Source of the DNA: JBAZDV01 sp041669745
GTDB lineage: Archaea > Thermoplasmatota > Thermoplasmata > Methanomassiliicoccales > Methanomethylophilaceae
Reading direction: 5' to 3'
Length of the DNA: 9,820 nt
Assembly: GCA_041669745.1 (NCBI GenBank)
Contig: JBAYAO010000050.1
Coordinates: 1 to 9,820 of the forward strand
Shown: one piece after another, positions 1-6,986 of the stretch
Layout of the letters: every line of letters starts with the position of its first letter
How positions within the stretch are numbered: the first letter of the stretch is position 1
Position numbers and translations under genes: made by a program
Notes under the pieces: generated by a model
Database searches by the model: none
Seen by the model: only the letters and a program-made list of their open reading frames with translations
What the model was told of the DNA's origin: nothing

Positions 1-970
1 AATAGATCTTGCACGTGGTCTGAATCGCTTCCAATACATTCTCTTCGGTGGCGGACATATAAGTCCCGACCGAACTGGCATCGGAGTTCTGGTCTATGGA
101 ATTGTATATGGAGTACACAAGCGCTTTGTCCTCCCTGACGCCCTGAAATAGCCTGGACGATGAACCTGAACCTAGTATGGCACTCAGCAGGACCAGTGGT
201 ATGCGATCCTGATGACTGGCCGGATATCCCTGGAATCCGATTCCCACGTAACAGTGGTCCCCTTTCCTCCTGTAGTATTTGTAAGCGGGCCCGTAGCAAG
301 TCGGTGCTCTTCTGACATTCGCGGTACCATTGGGCATGGGATCGAAATTGGACTCGGCCCATTCCATGACGTCATCGGATTCAACCGCTCCGCATGCGAA
401 CACTATAAGATTCGGTTTCCTGTACTTCTCATCGTAGTATTCCCTGAGGTCGTTATAATCCAGACCCCTCACGATCTTTGAGGTTCCGGCCTCATTCTGT
501 GACAATTCGTGACCTCTCCACATTGTTTCTGCGAACAATTTGTGTATGTACGACTCCGGATCGTTCTCCCACATACTGATCTCCTGAAGGACGATTTTCT
601 TTTCCAGATTCGTATCTTTCTTGCTTATGACAGGATTGGTCACGATATCGGCCACCAGATCCTTGGCAGTCTCTGCAGTATCTTTCATCGTGACACCGTA
701 AAACGCAGTGACCTCCTTTGCTGTGAATGCGTTGATCTCCCCGCCCGCCCCCTCTATCTCCTTCGACATTTGGAATGACGAACGTGTCTTTGTCTCCCTG
801 AACACCACGTGTTCCAAAAGATGCGATATTCCCATCACATCTTTCGCTTCGTCCCTGGATCCGGTATTCACAGCCACCATGTATCCGGAACTGATTGCGT
901 CGGGTATCGTATCCGTAACCACTGGTATGCCGCCAGATGTTTTTTCAAAGGAAACGGTCGTTTTTGCCAT
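1..970 (-). CDS. M16 family zinc metallopeptidase, N-terminal part (3' end outside window)
   Basis: The reading frame opens with ATG at 970 and stays open for 323 codons to the window edge, so the C-terminus is missing. Residues 50-54 are HLLEH, the inverted zinc motif HxxEH of the pitrilysin/insulinase/processing-peptidase clan. E130, in the context LQEISMWE, lies exactly 76 residues after the second His, the spacing usual for the third zinc ligand. Residues 267-273 read GSGSSSR, followed by LFQGVRED and LVYSI, which is the conserved end of the catalytic M16 domain. All catalytic residues are therefore present, and a second, non-catalytic M16 half is expected beyond the edge (family members are about 410-430 residues). 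No signal peptide is seen, so a cytoplasmic peptidase acting on peptides or unfolded segments is likely. A TATA-like element lies about 27 bp upstream. The gene is divergent from pdaD. The substrate is unknown. Confidence 0.9.
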   Translation of the reverse strand, partial: MAKTTVSFEKTSGGIPVVTDTIPDAISSGYMVAVNTGSRDEAKDVMGISHLLEHVVFRETKTRSSFQMSKEIEGAGGEINAFTAKEVTAFYGVTMKDTAETAKDLVADIVTNPVISKKDTNLEKKIVLQEISMWENDPESYIHKLFAETMWRGHELSQNEAGTSKIVRGLDYNDLREYYDEKYRKPNLIVFACGAVESDDVMEWAESNFDPMPNGTANVRRAPTCYGPAYKYYRRKGDHCYVGIGFQGYPASHQDRIPLVLLSAILGSGSSSRLFQGVREDKALVYSIYNSIDQNSDASSVGTYMSATEENVLEAIQTTCKIY

Positions 971-992
971 GTTTCCGGTTTAGTACTGATCG

Positions 993-1000
993 CATTAATA
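993..1000 (-). promoter_or_regulatory. TATA box for the M16 peptidase gene
   Basis: TATTAATG on the minus strand is centred about 27 bp before the ATG at 970. This puts the predicted transcription start on or within a few bases of the start codon, so the mRNA is likely leaderless. The same geometry recurs at other genes in the window. Assigned by inspection only. Confidence 0.5.
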
Positions 1001-1072
1001 CATTTGCCCATCTGCACATCCCGTGGAACAATTTGATTCAGCGGTGAAAACGGTACGCCTTGCGGGTAATTG

Positions 1073-1078
1073 TTAAAT
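1073..1078 (+). promoter_or_regulatory. TATA-like element for pdaD
   Basis: TTAAAT is centred about 26 bp before the ATG at 1101. It supports that ATG rather than the in-frame TTG at 1095, and suggests a leaderless transcript. No Shine-Dalgarno-like purine run precedes the ATG. Confidence 0.45.
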
Positions 1079-1100
1079 CCCTGATGCATATGCATTGGAC

Positions 1101-1577
1101 ATGAAACTGGTTCCTACGGAATTCTTCGTCACATCAGGCTCAGCAATAAGCAAGGTGTCCGATCTGAATGCATTTGATCAGGCCCTTTTGGGAGCTGGGA
1201 TCAGCGAACAGAATCTGGTTGCCGTCTCCTCTGTGATCCCCAGAGACGCTGAATGTGTCAAACATGCGGATCTGCCAATGGGTGCGGTCACACATTGTGT
1301 TCTGGCACAGATGAGGGGTACGGAGGGGGAGACCGTCTCAGCGGGAATTGTTTACGCCTTCCGCAAGGACGGCAATGGCGGATATGTGGCGGAAGGACAT
1401 ATCCACGGCTCAGAGGAGTGCCTCAGGAAAGACCTGGAGTGGAAAATGGAAGAGATGGCAAGGATACGGAAGACCGAACTGGATGGCTTCACGTACGTGA
1501 TCGAGGAATTGAGGATCCCCCGGGACAATTACGGATGCTGTGTTGCCGCATTGGTCTTCACGGACTATAGAGCGTGA
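1101..1577 (+). CDS. pdaD: Pyruvoyl-dependent arginine decarboxylase
   Basis: The 158-residue product matches the archaeal PvlArgDC family (about 150-165 residues), which decarboxylates arginine to agmatine. Agmatine is the archaeal polyamine precursor and the donor for agmatidine in tRNA-Ile2. The self-cleavage site is the Ser-Ser pair of VAVSSVIP, S43-S44 counted from the ATG at 1101. It is expected to yield a beta chain and an alpha chain whose N-terminal Ser becomes the pyruvoyl cofactor. Family blocks around it are present: LNAFDQALLGAGI before, LPMGAVTHCV after, then AGIVYAF and the C-terminal GCCVAALVF. The ATG at 1101 is chosen over TTG 1095 because a TATA element lies 26 bp ahead of it and the protein begins naturally at MKLVPTEFF. 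The active enzyme is probably a trimer of alpha-beta units, as known for the family. The stop overlaps the possible GTG start of the next gene, so the two are probably co-transcribed. Confidence 0.93.
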   Translation: MKLVPTEFFVTSGSAISKVSDLNAFDQALLGAGISEQNLVAVSSVIPRDAECVKHADLPMGAVTHCVLAQMRGTEGETVSAGIVYAFRKDGNGGYVAEGHIHGSEECLRKDLEWKMEEMARIRKTELDGFTYVIEELRIPRDNYGCCVAALVFTDYRA

Positions 1578-1579
1578 AA

Positions 1580-2002
1580 ATGTACGGCATCATAACCTGC
1601 TCCGGCTGCAAGAGGAATCGAATTATAGATCTTTCCGTTTCGTCCACCGCCTGTCCGTATTGCGGAAAAAAAGTCGACACGAAGGTCGCCGCTGTCCTAT
1701 TCAGCGATGCGGATCAGAACATTGTACGTGATGCGCTTGATGCATTGAGCGGTTTCACAGCCGAAGAGAAAGATGAACGGACAGACAGTGATCCCCTTTC
1801 GACCCTCGCCTACAGGGTGGACCACTGTTCCGATGTGGAAACGAAGATGAAGATGATCGCCGACGGACTCACGGAGATTTTCGGCAGTTTTACGGTCAAG
1901 GACGTCGAAGACCTGGTGTACAAGGATGGAAAGAGATACGTACAGGCGATGCTGGAGGCCTGTATGATATATGAAACCGAGTACGGCCGTTACAGAACGT
2001 GA
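1580..2002 (+). CDS. Small zinc-ribbon protein with C-terminal winged-helix-like tail
   Basis: This 140-residue protein has an N-terminal zinc ribbon with Cys7, Cys10, Cys25 and Cys28 (CSGC and CPYC). A helical middle follows, with an acidic stretch around residues 58-70. The tail, FTVKDVEDLVY then YVQAMLEACMIYETEYGRYR, resembles the end of a winged-helix domain, where a recognition helix leads into a 'gRYR' wing. The start MYGIITCSGC resembles from memory the DUF1922 proteins of methanogens and haloarchaeal zinc-ribbon/wHTH proteins. The ATG at 1580 is preferred on that ground; a GTG at 1574 would overlap the pdaD stop as GTGA and add two residues. Either way the gene is tightly linked to pdaD. 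The architecture suggests nucleic-acid binding, but the function is unknown. The gene ends in TGA, directly abutting the stop of the convergent 43-residue gene. Confidence 0.8.
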   Translation: MYGIITCSGCKRNRIIDLSVSSTACPYCGKKVDTKVAAVLFSDADQNIVRDALDALSGFTAEEKDERTDSDPLSTLAYRVDHCSDVETKMKMIADGLTEIFGSFTVKDVEDLVYKDGKRYVQAMLEACMIYETEYGRYRT

Positions 2003-2134
2003 TCATCCAGGCAAACCGCTGCTGAACAGATCCCAGATATAACGGTGCACAGCTTCGGAGGAGCACACCGTCAATATCAGAAAACCGACGGCCAATAAAG
2101 CGATGCCTCCGAGAACCTTCAATTTGGACATCAT
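2003..2134 (-). CDS. 43-residue single-pass membrane protein, coupled to the upstream membrane gene
   Basis: A short frame reads from ATG ATG at 2134/2131 to TGA at 2003-2005. The peptide begins MMSKLKVLGG, then has one hydrophobic segment (about residues 7-24, ending FLILTVC), then a short polar and aromatic tail, HRYIWDLFSSGLPG. The positive Lys residues before the helix suggest that the N-terminus lies inside. Its first ATG is one base past the TGA of the seven-helix protein gene (TGATATG), an arrangement typical of translational coupling. Its stop meets the stop of the convergent zinc-ribbon gene with no bases between them. Filling the gap exactly, having a clean membrane helix and being coupled all argue that it is real. 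No family is recognised. It could be an accessory subunit of the upstream membrane protein. Confidence 0.65.
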   Translation of the reverse strand: MMSKLKVLGGIALLAVGFLILTVCSSEAVHRYIWDLFSSGLPG

Positions 2135-2135
2135 A

Positions 2136-2855
2136 TCATCTCGGAAGATCTTCCCTATTCCTTCCCTGCATCTTCAGTACATCACGGATCACGCCGGGCA
2201 GATTGACACACGTGGTACGATAGAAACATACGACCGCCAGTATCAATGCGAACGCCATGGTGACATACGAAAAATAATAACCGTACGACGACCCGTATAT
2301 CGATAGGTATGTCGGCAACATCAACAGCTGATACGCCACATCGATCAATAACGCCTTCAGGAAGAACTCCCAGGGTTTGTATCTTGCAATGCCCTCTCCT
2401 ATTATCGTACCTGTGCCGGCGTTCAAAAATATCTGCTGCAACACAAGAACCATCACTATGATCCAGGATAATGCATCCACATCGATGTTGACCGTGATGA
2501 AATACGCCATCCCGAATGCCATTGCCGTACCTATGCCCAGTCCCAGACCGAAACCGTAGAATATCGAATCGGATAGCCCATGGAACCTTTTAAGATTCAA
2601 CGTCACCATCTTCACGATCTCCAGCATGACACCGAAAAGGATGGCGACGAGCATGCTCCCCCACGACAGATACGTATAGACAACGAAGAGCACGGTTCCT
2701 TCCACAAGACCGACGGCGAAAAGCTTGAATAGCATGGGATCACTGAAAAAAGGTTCTTCCACCGCGGGGTACGTGTATCTTCTCAACACAAAGTACATTA
2801 CTGACAATGCCACTGCGAATGCCAAGAATGCCGCTATGCTCATCGCGTACTGCAT
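2136..2855 (-). CDS. Seven-helix integral membrane protein, possibly of the YhfC/PrsW-like superfamily
   Basis: The 239-residue protein has about seven hydrophobic segments near residues 5-24, 42-63, 66-86, 98-121, 128-147, 163-183 and 192-212. It ends in a short basic tail. Some patterns recall the CPBP/PrsW/YhfC intramembrane metalloprotease superfamily: LEIVK at 78-82 in helix 3, the glycine-rich YGFGLGLGIG at 100-109 in helix 4, and ALLID at 168-172 in helix 6. The full EExxK and HxxxD signatures are not present, so it may be an inactive relative or an unrelated protein. The ATG at 2855 has GGAG four bases upstream and a TATA-like element 26 bp upstream. It lies 39 bp after the PP-loop gene and is coupled to the 43-residue membrane gene. 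No function is assigned. Confidence 0.7.
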   Translation of the reverse strand: MQYAMSIAAFLAFAVALSVMYFVLRRYTYPAVEEPFFSDPMLFKLFAVGLVEGTVLFVVYTYLSWGSMLVAILFGVMLEIVKMVTLNLKRFHGLSDSIFYGFGLGLGIGTAMAFGMAYFITVNIDVDALSWIIVMVLVLQQIFLNAGTGTIIGEGIARYKPWEFFLKALLIDVAYQLLMLPTYLSIYGSSYGYYFSYVTMAFALILAVVCFYRTTCVNLPGVIRDVLKMQGRNREDLPR

Positions 2856-2876
2856 GGTTCTCCAATAGTGGAGACG

Positions 2877-2884
2877 ATTAATAA
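2877..2884 (-). promoter_or_regulatory. TATA-like element for the seven-helix membrane protein gene
   Basis: TTATTAAT on the minus strand is centred 26 bp before the ATG at 2855, inside the 39 bp gap after the PP-loop gene. The gene may therefore have its own promoter besides any read-through. A GGAG at 2860-2863, four bases before the ATG, would serve a leadered transcript. Confidence 0.4.
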
Positions 2885-2894
2885 TCTTTCCATA

Positions 2895-4778
2895 TCAGAC
2901 TATCTTGTCATAGTAGTGAACGACCATACATGATTCCTCACATCGACCACATGAATTGCATTTACTGGGGTCGATGTGCAATCCGTCTTTGATCGTAATG
3001 GCATGTCTGGAACATTTCTTTAAGCAAATTCCGCATGATGTGCACATCTGTGATCTTAAGAGTGCCTTTACGGATCTCTCGAACAGCATCTCCGCATCTT
3101 TTACGTCGGAGGCGACGATCGATATCTGGCCTCCACCGAACAGTTTCGCCGTTCCGTTGTGTGTTTTCAGTAACGCGATCTCGTATTCATCGGAATAACG
3201 AACGTTTCCGACGGCCCTTAACGCATCTTCGACTGCGGAGAAACCCCTGTTACGCGGTACGGAGACCACGGCCTCGATGGAATAGCCTCCTGCAGCACAG
3301 GATGATGCTCCCCTGAGCATTCTTACAGACGGCCCGCTCGCCTTTTCGGGCTCTGTTCTGAGTCCCAGTCCTTCTGCAAAACGTAACATCTTGGGAGGCA
3401 GCACCTTCCACCTCCAAAAGCCCATGTCCACAAACTCCTTAGGCAAACCCTTCTCCTTCGCATAGTCATAGAGATGGCCTTCCCACGCGGAATACAGCTC
3501 CGGGTGTATTCTTCCCGTGTTCTGCCATTCACTCGCAAGACATGATGCACATAGATAGCAGCCGATCCTCTCGAAGTCCCTCTCGTACAATGGATTGTAG
3601 TCCATCCCCTTCATCCAAATGTAGCCCCAGACATCTGCCGCCGTCCATGTCCTTATCGGATTCAGTGTCGTCTGGTTAGGTACAAAGGGGTTTCTGGAAA
3701 CGAAACCGATGTGCGATCTGGCAAAGGATTCCAACATCCTGTTGCCCTCTATCGTTATGGTGCCATCCGGAAAGTCTTTCGAGATCATCTCGGTCATCGG
3801 TCCCAATTTGCATACTTTACAACACCATCTGAAATCTTTTGCCGGAGGGCCGAATGTATCCACATTGTTCCAGAATGATTTCCCCGCATTGGCCTCGTGA
3901 AGTACCAGATTTGACATTTTAGTAAATTTGTGGACATATTCTACCGTTTCCGGAAATTCCAATCCTGTGTTCACGAACAATAATTCTGGATCTTTTATCG
4001 CCTTTGATGCTATTCCGAATGCGGCAAGCGAATCCTTTCCCCCGGAGAACGAGACGGTTATCCTCTGTTTTTTTCCCCTGATGAAAGATTTTACGTCACT
4101 GACAGCGTTGGACTCCATATCCAGAAGGTGCTTTAGATTCGATCTGACGAATTCCTCCCTACCCGAATCGGATGACAGCGGTCTGTCGGAAACACCGTCC
4201 AAATCCCTGATTTTGACGGCTTTGTCCATGCTTCTGAGTGCATCGCTATCGCCAAACGCTATGCCGGTACCTATCTTTCCGCCCTTCCTGAGTATCAGGG
4301 ATGAACCCTCTTTGAAGTCACCGACGATATCCTTGATGTTTTCTCCAGGAATGAATTTACCTTTCAGATGTCCTGACATGGAACCGAAAGTAACAATATT
4401 CTTGCTGGCACATGTATTGAAGATCTCTGCGCCCGCTTGCCTCAATTCAAGACTGTACCTTCCTTTGACGATATTGAATCTCAAAACGGCGATAACTGCA
4501 CCGTGCGCAATAATCTCGTCGGTCCTGTCTTCCCCAGATACCTTGTTGAGAAATATCGCTTTTCCGTCCAACGGTTCTGAAGTACCGAAGTTCTCCCTGA
4601 ACATGGAAAGTATCAGCCTGACACCGTCACCCATGCACGGTCTTATATCACCGGGACTGTTTATCTCAAATTCCCTCACTTCAGCCCCGCAGTCACATCT
4701 TCCACCGAGAATCAGGGTTCCGCAAACGTCGCACCATAGATATCTCTCCTTTCCGTGTGCGACGTTATTCGGATTCAT
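2895..4778 (-). CDS. PAPS-reductase-like PP-loop protein fused to zinc-ribbon, PUA-like and 2x[4Fe-4S] ferredoxin domains
   Basis: The 627 residues divide as follows. A zinc ribbon has C16, C19, C28 and C30. A PUA-like region lies around 138-182, with the typical rhythm GKFIPGENI ... GTGIAFGDSD. The PP-loop ATPase/PAPS-reductase domain spans about 215-470, with SFSGGKDS at 243-250. The pair C319-C320 plus C323 (WCCKVCKLGP), with C407, C410 and C413, resembles the cluster-binding cysteines of APS reductases. A region at about 484-575 recalls Pcc1-like folds. The C-terminus is a bacterial-type ferredoxin with C579/582/585/589 and C607/610/613/617, enough for two [4Fe-4S] clusters. The catalytic ECG(L/I)H tail of assimilatory reductases is absent. 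The family occurs in methanogens and is usually annotated phosphoadenosine phosphosulfate reductase, but a PUA-like domain suggests an RNA substrate, for example sulfur insertion. The start is ATG, with a TATA box 26 bp upstream. The function is unproven. Confidence 0.88.
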   Translation of the reverse strand: MNPNNVAHGKERYLWCDVCGTLILGGRCDCGAEVREFEINSPGDIRPCMGDGVRLILSMFRENFGTSEPLDGKAIFLNKVSGEDRTDEIIAHGAVIAVLRFNIVKGRYSLELRQAGAEIFNTCASKNIVTFGSMSGHLKGKFIPGENIKDIVGDFKEGSSLILRKGGKIGTGIAFGDSDALRSMDKAVKIRDLDGVSDRPLSSDSGREEFVRSNLKHLLDMESNAVSDVKSFIRGKKQRITVSFSGGKDSLAAFGIASKAIKDPELLFVNTGLEFPETVEYVHKFTKMSNLVLHEANAGKSFWNNVDTFGPPAKDFRWCCKVCKLGPMTEMISKDFPDGTITIEGNRMLESFARSHIGFVSRNPFVPNQTTLNPIRTWTAADVWGYIWMKGMDYNPLYERDFERIGCYLCASCLASEWQNTGRIHPELYSAWEGHLYDYAKEKGLPKEFVDMGFWRWKVLPPKMLRFAEGLGLRTEPEKASGPSVRMLRGASSCAAGGYSIEAVVSVPRNRGFSAVEDALRAVGNVRYSDEYEIALLKTHNGTAKLFGGGQISIVASDVKDAEMLFERSVKALLRSQMCTSCGICLKKCSRHAITIKDGLHIDPSKCNSCGRCEESCMVVHYYDKIV

Positions 4779-4800
4779 CAGCGGATAATGGGAGGATGTA

Positions 4801-4808
4801 CTATAATA
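4801..4808 (-). promoter_or_regulatory. TATA box for the PP-loop/ferredoxin gene
   Basis: TATTATAG on the minus strand is centred 26 bp before the ATG at 4778. No purine-rich ribosome binding site lies between them on the coding strand, so a leaderless transcript is likely. It sits within a few bases of the TATA box of the divergent protease gene, so the two promoters could interfere or be co-regulated. Confidence 0.55.
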
Positions 4809-4813
4809 CGATG

Positions 4814-4822
4814 CTTTTTATC
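4814..4822 (+). promoter_or_regulatory. TATA box for the site-2 protease gene
   Basis: CTTTTTATC is centred about 28 bp before the ATG at 4846, which puts transcription start at or just before the start codon. It forms a back-to-back pair with the minus-strand TATA element at 4801-4808. Confidence 0.5.
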
Positions 4823-4845
4823 TGTGTCCACAAATCAGGGTCACC

Positions 4846-5499
4846 ATGAGCTATCGGGATGACGGCACCATACATTTGAATCCGGGTTTTCGTAAACCCT
4901 CGTTCAGCAGCATCGAGATAAGAGATATCCTGATCTCGATGCTTGTTCTGTCTGTTGCATTCACGATTATCTTTGCACGCAGCAACAATTCATATTTCAG
5001 CAGGGATATCGTCATCAACACCGTTTGTTGGTTGGGTGTTTCACTCGTAATTGTCGCCTCGAGTTTCATCATGCATGAATTCGGACATAAGTTCGTGGCT
5101 CAGAGATACGGCGCATGGGCGGAATACAGGATGTTCCCCGGCGGACTTGTTATGTGCCTGGTCTTCTCGTTACTTGGATTCCTGTTCGCAGCACCTGGCG
5201 CAGTATACATCAACGGAAGGATAGACAAGGAGATGAACGGTAAGATCAGTGCCGCCGGCCCGATGGTCAATCTGGTGCTTGGATCTGTATCCTTCGTCGT
5301 CTGCTATCTTACCACTGGCGTCGTTTCCGGTATATTCGGATTGTTCACGTATCTCAACGCATTCTTGGCATTGTTCAATATGATACCCGTGATGCCCTTG
5401 GACGGGTCCAAGATAGTCAAGTGGAACGCTCCGGTCTACATAGGAATGGTGGTTACGGGGATCCTGCTGGTATACCTGTATTTCATGGTACTCGTCTGA
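4846..5499 (+). CDS. Site-2 protease family (M50) intramembrane zinc metalloprotease
   Basis: The 217-residue membrane protein carries HEFGH at residues 77-81 (zinc ligands H77 and H81, catalytic E78) at the end of a hydrophobic helix. It has the second-half motif PLDGSKI at 185-190, where D186 is the third zinc ligand. AAGPMVN at 136-142 is the usual GP..N block of the family. Helices lie near 27-44, 56-76, 100-117, 138-158, 160-182 and 197-216. There is no PDZ or CBS domain, so it is a minimal archaeal S2P homologue. Such enzymes cut membrane-spanning substrates within the bilayer, often to release a regulator, but the substrate here is unknown. It is divergent from the PP-loop gene and ends two bases from the stop of the convergent flavoprotein gene. 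All catalytic residues are present. Confidence 0.9.
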   Translation: MSYRDDGTIHLNPGFRKPSFSSIEIRDILISMLVLSVAFTIIFARSNNSYFSRDIVINTVCWLGVSLVIVASSFIMHEFGHKFVAQRYGAWAEYRMFPGGLVMCLVFSLLGFLFAAPGAVYINGRIDKEMNGKISAAGPMVNLVLGSVSFVVCYLTTGVVSGIFGLFTYLNAFLALFNMIPVMPLDGSKIVKWNAPVYIGMVVTGILLVYLYFMVLV

Positions 5500-5501
5500 T
5501 A

Positions 5502-6941
5502 TCACATGTATTCTTCGCACGGATACCTGAGATGGGTGAGGATCGAACCTTCCCACTGCTCCAGCTTCCCTGGATTCAGAATATTATTCGGATCCATTGC
5601 CTTCTTGATGGCGATGATCGATGAAAGTTCTGATGCTCTTTCCTTTTGGAAATTGGGAGCCTTCGAGATTCCTACTCCATGCTCTCCCGTAACCGTTCCG
5701 CCCAGGGCTATCGTTGCATCGAATATCTCATCCACAGCCTTCGATCCTCTGTCCCAATCATCTTTCGACAGCGGATCGAGGAGCATCTTCGTATGAAGAT
5801 TTCCGTCAGAAGCGTGACCGTAAGTCGCCACTGTGACATTGTACTTTTCCGCGATTTTCTGATACGCGACCACCGCATCCGGAATCTTGGAAACGGGAAC
5901 CGCCATATCGTCGGCCAATGAAACAGACGAATATCCGGGCTTCAATGCGGAAAGAGACGTCATCACAGATTTTCTTGCAGATGTCCATGCCGCTATCTGT
6001 TTCTTGTCATGTGACGGTGTGACCGACGTCGCACCGACCTTCTTAGCTATGTCTGCGACCGTATTAAGGTCCCTTTCGACCTGTTCCGGCTCTCCGTCGA
6101 CTTCTATTATACACAGTGCATTGCAATCGGGCAGAGGATTTCCCTGTGACTTGTTGACCGCTTCTATGGACACTGAATCCATGAGCTCACAGGAACTCGG
6201 TATCAGCGGTTTCGCTATTATGGCCGATACACAGCGACCCGCATCCTTCACAGAATCGAACGCTACGAGCGCAGATGCTGATGCATGAGGTTTTGTGGCC
6301 ATCTTGAATGTTATCTCCGTTATGATTCCGAGGGTCCCTTCGCTTCCGCATAGAAGACGCGCCAGTTGATATCCCGATGAATCCTTGATGGTCCTGGTGC
6401 CTGCGTGGACGATCTCCCCGTCGGCTTTGACGAATGTGAGACCAAGAACATAATCTCTTGTCGCACCGTATTTGACCGCTCTCATTCCAGAGGCGTTCGT
6501 TGCAACCATTCCCCCGACCTGACAGGCCTCGGCAGAACCCGGTGAGCAGGGAAAGAAGAATCCATACTTGCCGAGTTCGTCATTCAATGCATTATAGACG
6601 CATCCCGCCTGGACGTCGACCCAGAGATCGCCCACGCTGACCTTGAGGACTTTATTCATCCTTGCCATGTCCATCACGATGCCGCCATTGATCGGGACCG
6701 CCGAACCGCATAGCCCGGTACCAGCGCCCCTCGGAACGACTGGAATACATTCAGCATTGGCGATTTTCATGACCTCCGATACCTGCTCCGTAGTTTCGGG
6801 CTGAATGACCATCTCCGGAGTATTGTGGAAGATCGATGCATCGAATCCGTATGTATACAGATCTGCAACCTTCGTCGAATAGCCGTCCTTTCCCACGATC
6901 GCCTCGATCCTGCTGACTATGTCCTGATCCAAAACTAGCAC
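5502..6941 (-). CDS. glcD: FAD-binding 2-hydroxy-acid oxidase/dehydrogenase (GlcD / D-lactate dehydrogenase type)
   Basis: This 479-residue flavoprotein has the PCMH/VAO fold. The FAD-binding block is PRGAGTGLCG at residues 70-79, then VGGMVATNASG at 142-152 and GTLGIITEITF at 202-212. The C-terminal FAD-oxidase domain has the catalytic-site block GHASDGNLH at 375-383, GEHGVGI at 419-425 and the closing DPNNILNPGK at 450-459. These match glycolate oxidase subunit GlcD and D-lactate dehydrogenases, which oxidise 2-hydroxy acids to 2-oxo acids and pass electrons to an iron-sulfur or membrane acceptor. A tail of about 20 residues follows the usual end. No cysteine-rich GlcF-like gene lies beside it, so the electron acceptor is not evident. 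The start is GTG at 6941, placed 25-30 bp after a TATA-like element; no in-frame ATG is near. D-lactate versus glycolate specificity cannot be decided here. Confidence 0.88.
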   Translation of the reverse strand: MLVLDQDIVSRIEAIVGKDGYSTKVADLYTYGFDASIFHNTPEMVIQPETTEQVSEVMKIANAECIPVVPRGAGTGLCGSAVPINGGIVMDMARMNKVLKVSVGDLWVDVQAGCVYNALNDELGKYGFFFPCSPGSAEACQVGGMVATNASGMRAVKYGATRDYVLGLTFVKADGEIVHAGTRTIKDSSGYQLARLLCGSEGTLGIITEITFKMATKPHASASALVAFDSVKDAGRCVSAIIAKPLIPSSCELMDSVSIEAVNKSQGNPLPDCNALCIIEVDGEPEQVERDLNTVADIAKKVGATSVTPSHDKKQIAAWTSARKSVMTSLSALKPGYSSVSLADDMAVPVSKIPDAVVAYQKIAEKYNVTVATYGHASDGNLHTKMLLDPLSKDDWDRGSKAVDEIFDATIALGGTVTGEHGVGISKAPNFQKERASELSSIIAIKKAMDPNNILNPGKLEQWEGSILTHLRYPCEEYM

Positions 6942-6965
6942 CGTACCGCATTAATGCAAGTTAAA

Positions 6966-6974
6966 GTTATAAAA
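6966..6974 (-). promoter_or_regulatory. TATA box for the glcD-type gene
   Basis: TTTTATAAC on the minus strand is centred about 29 bp before the GTG start at 6941, consistent with a start of transcription only a few bases ahead of the start codon. The A+T tract continues to 6978 and could also serve the plus strand. Confidence 0.45.
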
Positions 6975-6986
6975 TATACGATGAGC

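Noticed and set aside
1095..1100. TTG start giving pdaD two extra residues
   Set aside because: ATG at 1101 has the better TATA spacing and matches a leaderless start; TTG is an unlikely choice six bases ahead.
1084..1104. Tiny upstream frame (six codons) overlapping the pdaD ATG
   Set aside because: It lies upstream of the predicted transcription start, so it is probably not in the mRNA.
3928..4788. 286-codon open frame on the plus strand
   Set aside because: It is fully antisense to the PP-loop/ferredoxin gene, which has clear domains; its Ser/Leu/Pro-rich product matches nothing I recognise.
5887..6288. 133-codon open frame on the plus strand
   Set aside because: It is antisense to the glcD-type gene, whose protein motifs run straight through this stretch.
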